DNA of 64,000 bases from Chaetorhynchus papuensis (Eukaryota; Chordata; Aves; Passeriformes; Rhipiduridae), in assembly GCA_013396525.1 (NCBI GenBank), contig VWYX01001259.1:146318-210317 (forward strand), read 5' to 3'. The notes beneath the pieces are model-generated. The model worked only from the letters and a program-made list of their open reading frames with translations. It had not been told where the DNA came from and made no database searches. Positions 58,275 to 64,000 of the stretch are shown one piece after another (position 1 is the stretch's first letter; each line of letters opens with the position of its first letter). Both the position numbers and the translations under genes were made by a program.

Positions 58275-60274
58275 TGGAAGATTTTCACTGCCTAATATTT
58301 TCTACACAGTTAGTGGAGGCAGACATCTACCTTCTGCAGTTTGTCTTGCAATGTCAGAAAATGTATCTCTCTGGTTTGCTTTTATTTCCTAGTCGTCAGA
58401 TGTTGTCAATTAATATTAATATCTCTTAGGGGTTTTTGGTTAGTTAGTTTTGGTTTTTTGTTTCTCTTGGTTTGATTTGATTTTATTTGTTTTAATTAAT
58501 TAAATAAATAAATAAATTTATTGTCTTTCCAATCAAAATAATGTAATTTTTGTGAGAAAAAGTTTGTTTCAGAGATCAGTGTTTATAGTAATTTGGAAAA
58601 AATTCCATCAGACTTGCCTCCCTTTATTCTACAATCCTTTTCTTAAGCATTTTCATAGGGTTTTTACCTCCAAATACCTCTTGCAAATGCTTCACTATTG
58701 TCAGTCATACAGTGTAACAGGACATTGTAATATAACTTGTAGGGTGCAAAATATCAATTTAACATCCCTTGGTATATTAATTCATCAACTTGAATCTTGA
58801 CACTAAAGCAGAAAATAAAACACACTTACAGAAATTCCACATGGGGCTCAGAGGAATCCTAGACAAAACAATACAAACAATACAGGTTGATATCACTACT
58901 TCTTTCTATAAAGGATTTATTAGAGTGTGTGATATGACCCAAAACTGTGGGCAAGTACAGAAAGGAGAATTCTTAACAGTGCTGACACTGTTAAGGAACC
59001 TCAAACAAGTAAACCAAATAAATTTATCAAATATGGCTTTAAATGAAAAGAAATAAGTCATCGGAGAACCCAAAGGTTGCTGTTCTAAGCATGGTGGCTG
59101 AGATTTGAATTGTTTCGTGGACCTGCCTAGGTATCTTTTTTCCTCCACTAACAATAGAGGAGGAGTCATCTAACTCAGTCTTTCCTTTGACTGTTAAGGA
59201 TCCTCAGTTACATCCCTATCAGCTCTGCTTCCGGTAGTGAGCTTCCCCATATTTCAACCTTACAAAAAAAGTCGTTAAACAGCAGAAAAATATTCATTTT
59301 ATTTGTCCTCAAGGAGTATTTGCTTCTTCCTTATCCACAAAAACTCCAGAGTTTGTTAGCTGACGCAGGAGGTCATCCTCCTCTTTGTTATAATTTTTAA
59401 TTAGTAAGATTATATATCACTCATCTTGTGCCCCAAGTATGCATTATCTTCTAAGGGTTGTTGTTATTGCTATTGTTATCACTAACATGCCATATATGAA
59501 AACAGTAAATAGTCCTACCAAACAACCAGAGAAACAAGAAATGAGACAAAGTCAGCTTTAGCATCATGCAAGGAAAACAAACCAACTAAAAGCAGAATTC
59601 CTTTGTCTGTGTTGTCATTAGCTTCCTGTTTTGATAGCTGCAAACTCCCATTTTGGAATTTACTTTAGTATAGTCATCAAAGTGCAATAAAAGGAACATG
59701 ATACAGAGGGTGTCAGTTTTGTCATAGAATAGACAGAATGCTTTTGATCTAGCAGAAGTTCAATTACTGAAATCAAATCCATAAATTTTTTAATTACTGG
59801 ACCCCCATAAGCCCCTCTAAAAAGACACTAAAGAGACAGAGATACGTATTTCTATATAACAGTATATTTTCGTTTCTCATGTTGAACTGGAATCCTGCTT
59901 TTACATATTGTGCACAAATCAGAGAAAACACAAGGGTACAAAACAAAGACAGAAAAGATCTCACACCAAAAAAAATTCCTCATGGTGCAGCAACCACTAA
60001 AAATGAGAGATATGCTTTTTTTTCCTGGCCATGAGTGTACTGCAAATATGAAAATACTGCATGAGTATGAAAACAGTTTTTTTAGCAAAGGAATAAAGAA
60101 AACTCTTTGAAAATCATCAGAACTGGATCAGAACTGTTCATTCATTAAGTGATTCATTAAGAGGATTTTCACTGTTTTGACACTGAAAAATATAATCTTT
60201 GTAAGATTTTGAATGAGTTTTTTCTTCTTCATAAAATTTAGTATAAGGATCCAAACAGAAAACCCTAAAGAACT
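58275..60274. other. Unique AT-rich non-coding stretch
   Basis: No gene is recognised. It has a T-rich tract at 58430-58500 followed by (TAAA)n at 58499-58518. Frames of 66-88 codons at 58552-59169 have no known domain. Confidence 0.55.
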
Positions 60275-60425
60275 CTACCAATTCTTTAACAGCTAGTCAA
60301 AGGCTGTCTGGATATTGTCCTTGGGAAGCCTGCTATTGTCCTTGGGTGACACTGCTAGAGCAGGGGCATTGGAACAGAATAGTGCTACAGGTCCCTTCCC
60401 GCCTCAATCATTCTGTGATGATTGT
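60275..60425 (+). mobile_element. CR1 LINE 3' tail fragment
   Basis: 'gctgtctggatattgtcctt', 'agagcaggggcattggaaca', 'acaggtcccttcccgcctca', then 'atcattctgtgatgattg' are CR1 3' landmarks on the plus strand. A 21-bp segment is imperfectly duplicated inside it (60313-60333 and 60334-60354, both starting TATTGTCCTTGGG). Confidence 0.83.
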
Positions 60426-62856
60426 ACATGGTGATGTGTGTACATGCAAACATACAAACACACACAAAGAATATATTTAAAAATTGCATAATTAAAAAAA
60501 ATTAGATTACTAATAAATGAAAAAGCAGAGAAGCTGGAGAGGATGGTGAAACGGTGGAAGCTTAGAATACCTGAATGTGCAAAGTTAAAATATTATTAGA
60601 CCAGAAAGAAATTACTATAAAGCTAACAAGTTTATTCTAAAAAGAGCCTTTCACAAAAATACTTAACAATCTCAGGTTAATGCTTCAATAAAAAACAAAA
60701 TTTATGGGCTGTACTCTATTTATACTTTAAAATTCAGAAAGCCTCTCTTACGTTATGTATAAAAGTTTAATCAAAATGAGCAGTACACATCCTGGCCTCC
60801 TGGGATTTATATAATGGCACTGGAGCTTGGGTTTTTATTTGGAGGTATTTAGGTAGTGAGAAAAAGGAGAGGTTGACTAGAAAATCTGTATAAGATTAAC
60901 CTCAGTCCACCACCATTTTTATGAGAAATGGAGAATTGAAGGTAGAAGTGAAAAATATAAATCTACCACTACTATAAAATTTTCATAATTTCTAGCGCCT
61001 ATCCTCCAAAAGGCCATTAATTAAAGAAAAAGGTTTCCTTAACAGCTGATGTATTTTCCTGGCTATTTTGTGCTTTCTAATAGTTTCCTCATAGGCAATA
61101 ATTTTGTCATTTTATAATATTGAGAAACAATCTGGAAAGGCTGTACTGGAAAGAAGCAAAATACACTGGGGTATTTTAAAGCTGACTCTCAGTACAGCAC
61201 TGACCAGAAAAATAGGAAAGATAATAAATAAAACAAGTGCTAGGAGTTTTTTCTCTCTTATGTTAAAGTAATTTTTAAAGATTATAATTTTTTGAGAAGG
61301 AAACCTATGAACCTATCAGAATAATTTCATAATCTACACTATATTAGATTTGACACTGTGTAATCTAGTATAGAAAAATTCTCTCACACATGTTCATAAA
61401 CCTGTCATTTCTGTATGCTCACCATTGATTGTGATGTTATTGCTTTATACTTTTTCTGTACCAATCATCTTTGGATCTCAAAAAACTTTGTGAACATTAA
61501 TGAAAGAATGTAAAAATAAAATGTAAGTTGTTTCAAATTACCTTTTCTTTCATGTTACCATCTGACCTGCTCAAAGAAAGTACATCCCCACAGTCTGTGG
61601 TTTTCCAAAACAGATTTTTGGTAATAGTACATCTAACATTATGTTAAATATTGTTTTAATTTTGCTTTGTGCTTGTAGGATAGCACTGAACAATTTAGAA
61701 GATTTAAATTATGTTTTTCTCAGGAAAGTGGTGTGCTTAATTCAGAGCTTTAAAGAGGCAATCTCTTCTTGTTTTGGGCTCATATAGACCTTGGATTCTT
61801 CCTGGTTTCAACAGTGTGAAGCAATCTTCTATCAGAGAGAAGATAAAGATACGCACAAACACAGACATACAGAAAACCATATGAAGAAAAAATTATTGCA
61901 GAGCCTTTTACAGCCACCCATTTTCAGTACAAGTCTCACCAAAGAAAAAGTATATAAATAATTACTAGTTCTGAATCTGATGAAATTTGGACCCGTGTTT
62001 TTTTCATATTTCATTAAAGTTATATAAACAGCTTTTTAAATAAAATTATCATTAAGATTTTGTCTTTTTCTATTTTATCGAGGCACATCTCTACTTAAAC
62101 ATTCATTTGAGCACTGAAAAGGGATTTTCCACATGGAAGGTGCTCTGATGGCTAATGTATTAGGCTGAATGTTAAAGGAAATAAAATGCACTGTAGTCAT
62201 GCCTACAGGAAAAAAAAAAAATCACGATTTCTATTATACTTGTGTCAGAAAATATTTTTGGCTCATGTTTAGAAAGCACAGGCCAAAGTTTCAGTGTATT
62301 CCCTGAAAATATTGCAAATATGCTGAGCTCAGTGGGGTGGCATAGTCTTGCTGTGAGCAGAATTAGGTCTTGTGGCTACTGTGCCTCATAAAAGATAAAA
62401 TATATAATCCATAACATAGTGCTATTGTACTTGGTTGACAATGTTAAATTTATAAGAATTAAGATCTTTTAAACACTAAAGACCTTTCAGCCCAAAATGA
62501 ATGGGTATAGGATAACCAGTTCTTATATTGGTTTGCATGTAATTGTCTGCATTTGGTGCTACGTTATTTGCTAGCATATTTAATTATCTTGTTCAGAATA
62601 AAAGAGATGTGGGCACACCTAGCTGACTTCTGACTTCTATTAATATGCTTTTTCAGGATGATAGCCTCTGAAAATGTTGTTAACAGCCTATATAACACAA
62701 TGATTATTTTGATGACTCCTGCTCACCAGTAAAATATTGCAGTGTTGGAAAGTCAATTCTGGACACAATATTAAGATGGTAATGGAATATTTATGCTGTC
62801 TCTCTGAGGCATATTTTGTTAGTACGCCTTACCAAAAGACCCATATTTTTACATGA
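60426..62856. other. Unique AT-rich non-coding stretch
   Basis: No gene or repeat is recognised. Confidence 0.55.
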
Positions 62857-63110
62857 TCATAGAATCATACAATATCCTGAGGTGAAAAGGACCCACAGAG
62901 ATCATTAAGTCCAGTTCCTGGCCCTGCACAGGACAGCCTCAAGAATCACACCATGTGCCTGAAAGATTTGTTCAAGTGTTTCTTTAACTCCAGCAGGCTT
63001 GGTGCTGTGATCACTTTCCTGGGAATCTGTTCAAGTGCCCAAACACCCTCTGGTTGGAGAACCTTTTCCTAATATTCAACATAAACCTTCCCTGATATAG
63101 TCTCATAGTG
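62857..63110 (-). mobile_element. CR1 LINE 3' fragment
   Basis: 'catagaatcatacaatatcc', 'gttcctggccctgcacagga', 'aatcacaccatgtgcctgaa', 'caggcttggtgctgtgatca' and 'gagaaccttttcctaatatt' are the reverse complement of a CR1 3' UTR. The copy is on the minus strand and truncated at the far end. Confidence 0.92.
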
Positions 63111-63592
63111 TGAAATACAAGCCCAAACGCCCAATATTAACCAAGTTGTAAAAATTAATAGTGGCAGCTTTGAGTTATATTGGCTGCAAACAGTTAATTT
63201 ATAAAGATTAATCAGGCAAATTAGATACTTGCTTTAATAATTAATAAGTTCTGTCTTACTCTCTTTGTAATGCATTTGATTTCATTAAATGCCCTTGTAT
63301 AAATTTTAGCTTAGAAACTATTGCATCCTATTTTATATTCTGCTAAAATCATTATTTCCTTCTTTTCCCTCTGCTTTTTTATTTCTTATTGATTTTATGT
63401 TACATTTAAAAAAAATTTTTTTGCATTAAACCTCTAAAACAAACTGAGTTGGGATATTTGCATTGGTTTTCCATTTGAAAATAACACAGGTGTGAATAAG
63501 ACAATTCATAAGACAATACTTAGGAAATTTTGAACTAAATGCCTGGTTTCAGGAATTAAATGTGTGCTGATTAAATTACGTATAGCTAGCTT
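63111..63592. other. Short unique AT-rich stretch between two CR1 copies
   Basis: No gene is recognised. It contains TAATTAATAA and a small inverted repeat GCATTT…AAATGC at about 63272-63292. Confidence 0.55.
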
Positions 63593-63896
63593 CACAGAAT
63601 TACAGAATGATTCAGCTTGGCAGGCACCAGGGATGATCATCAAAACACCCTTCTCAAGAATGTTCACCTAGAACAGGTTGCCTATAACCATGTCCAAACA
63701 GTTTTTGAATATCTCCAGGAATGGAAACGTCACAACCTCCATGGGCAGTCTGAGCCACTGCTTGGTCACACTCACAGTGAAAAAGTGTTTCATGATGTTC
63801 CAGCAGAACCTCCTGCGTTTCAGTTTGCGCCCATTGCCTCTGATACTGTCACTGGATACCACTGACAAGGTCTTGGCTCTGTCTCTTTGCACACTA
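63593..63896 (-). mobile_element. CR1 LINE 3' fragment
   Basis: 'cacagaattacagaatgatt', 'tagaacaggttgcctataac', 'gaatatctccaggaatggaa', 'ctccatgggcagtctgagcc', 'cagcagaacctcctgcgttt' and 'caaggtcttggctctgtctc' match the reverse complement of CR1. Its sequence differs from the 62857 copy, so it belongs to another subfamily. The 74-82 codon frames across it are shadows. Confidence 0.9.
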
Positions 63897-63905
63897 CATA
63901 CTCAT

Positions 63906-64000
63906 GGAAAAGGAAAAGGAAAAGGAAAAGGAAAAGGAAAAGGAAAAGGAAAAGGAAAAGGAAAAGGAAAAGGAAAAGGAAAAGGAAAAGGAAAAGGAAA
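63906..64000. repeat. (GGAAAA)n hexanucleotide microsatellite, continues past the window
   Basis: Nearly 16 perfect copies of GGAAAA without interruption up to the last base of the window. It is purely purine on the plus strand and starts about 10 bp after the CR1 fragment. Confidence 0.98.

Noticed and set aside
1..64000. CRISPR arrays, operons, bacterial or phage systems
   Set aside because: No regular spacer-repeat arrays or dense coding; base composition and repeats are those of a bird chromosome.

Overview
The window looks like AT-rich, gene-poor nuclear DNA from a bird, probably a neoavian and possibly a passerine. The main evidence is at least a dozen CR1 LINE fragments on both strands, many with the typical 3' end (…TTCCAACCT…ATTCTATGATTCT). 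There are also several LTRs of avian endogenous-retrovirus type, one of them starting on the minus strand with TGTGCTGGTTTTGGCTGGGA. No multi-exon host gene, tRNA, rRNA or CRISPR array could be supported. The window is best read as an intergenic desert or the inside of a very large intron. Family identifications come from memory of repeat consensus sequences, not from a search.

Layout. From 1 to 9.5 kb, mostly unique AT-rich DNA carries CR1 pieces at 893-1325, 3275-3405 (reverse-transcriptase fragment) and 9253-9480. It also holds the 3' end of an ERV with a polypurine tract and LTR (about 5941-6317) and an LTR-like block at 7190-7787. From 9.5 to 20.4 kb there is a perfect 3 x 20 bp tandem repeat (10281-10340), a CA/TA microsatellite, an internally deleted CR1 that keeps its 5' end (15465-16465), and a pair of strong palindromes (16842-16915). 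A 494-base assembly gap fills 20437-20930.

From 22.4 to 33.1 kb lie a 1.5 kb solo LTR containing a GC-rich 31-bp minisatellite (22448-23961), CR1 copies at 24003-24268, 27368-27485 and 28690-29656 (the last with a dead RT core), and a 604 bp solo LTR flanked by 5-bp near-identical direct repeats (32450-33053). From 33.1 to 49.3 kb the sequence is almost repeat-free and AT-rich, with several stretches that look like candidate conserved non-coding elements, plus one short CR1 tail. From 49.3 to 64 kb there are CR1 copies, a possible LTR remnant, a 1.1 kb LTR (53435-54568), an unexplained 221-codon ORF (57609-58274), and a (GGAAAA)n array running off the right edge.

Nothing indicates a cooperating set of genes. 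The recognisable functional content is decayed retroelement machinery: CR1 ORF1 and ORF2 remnants and LTR promoter/polyadenylation modules. The best items to check are the 221-aa ORF, the internally deleted CR1, the adjacent palindromes at 16.85 kb and the paired E-box inverted repeat at 35.2 kb.
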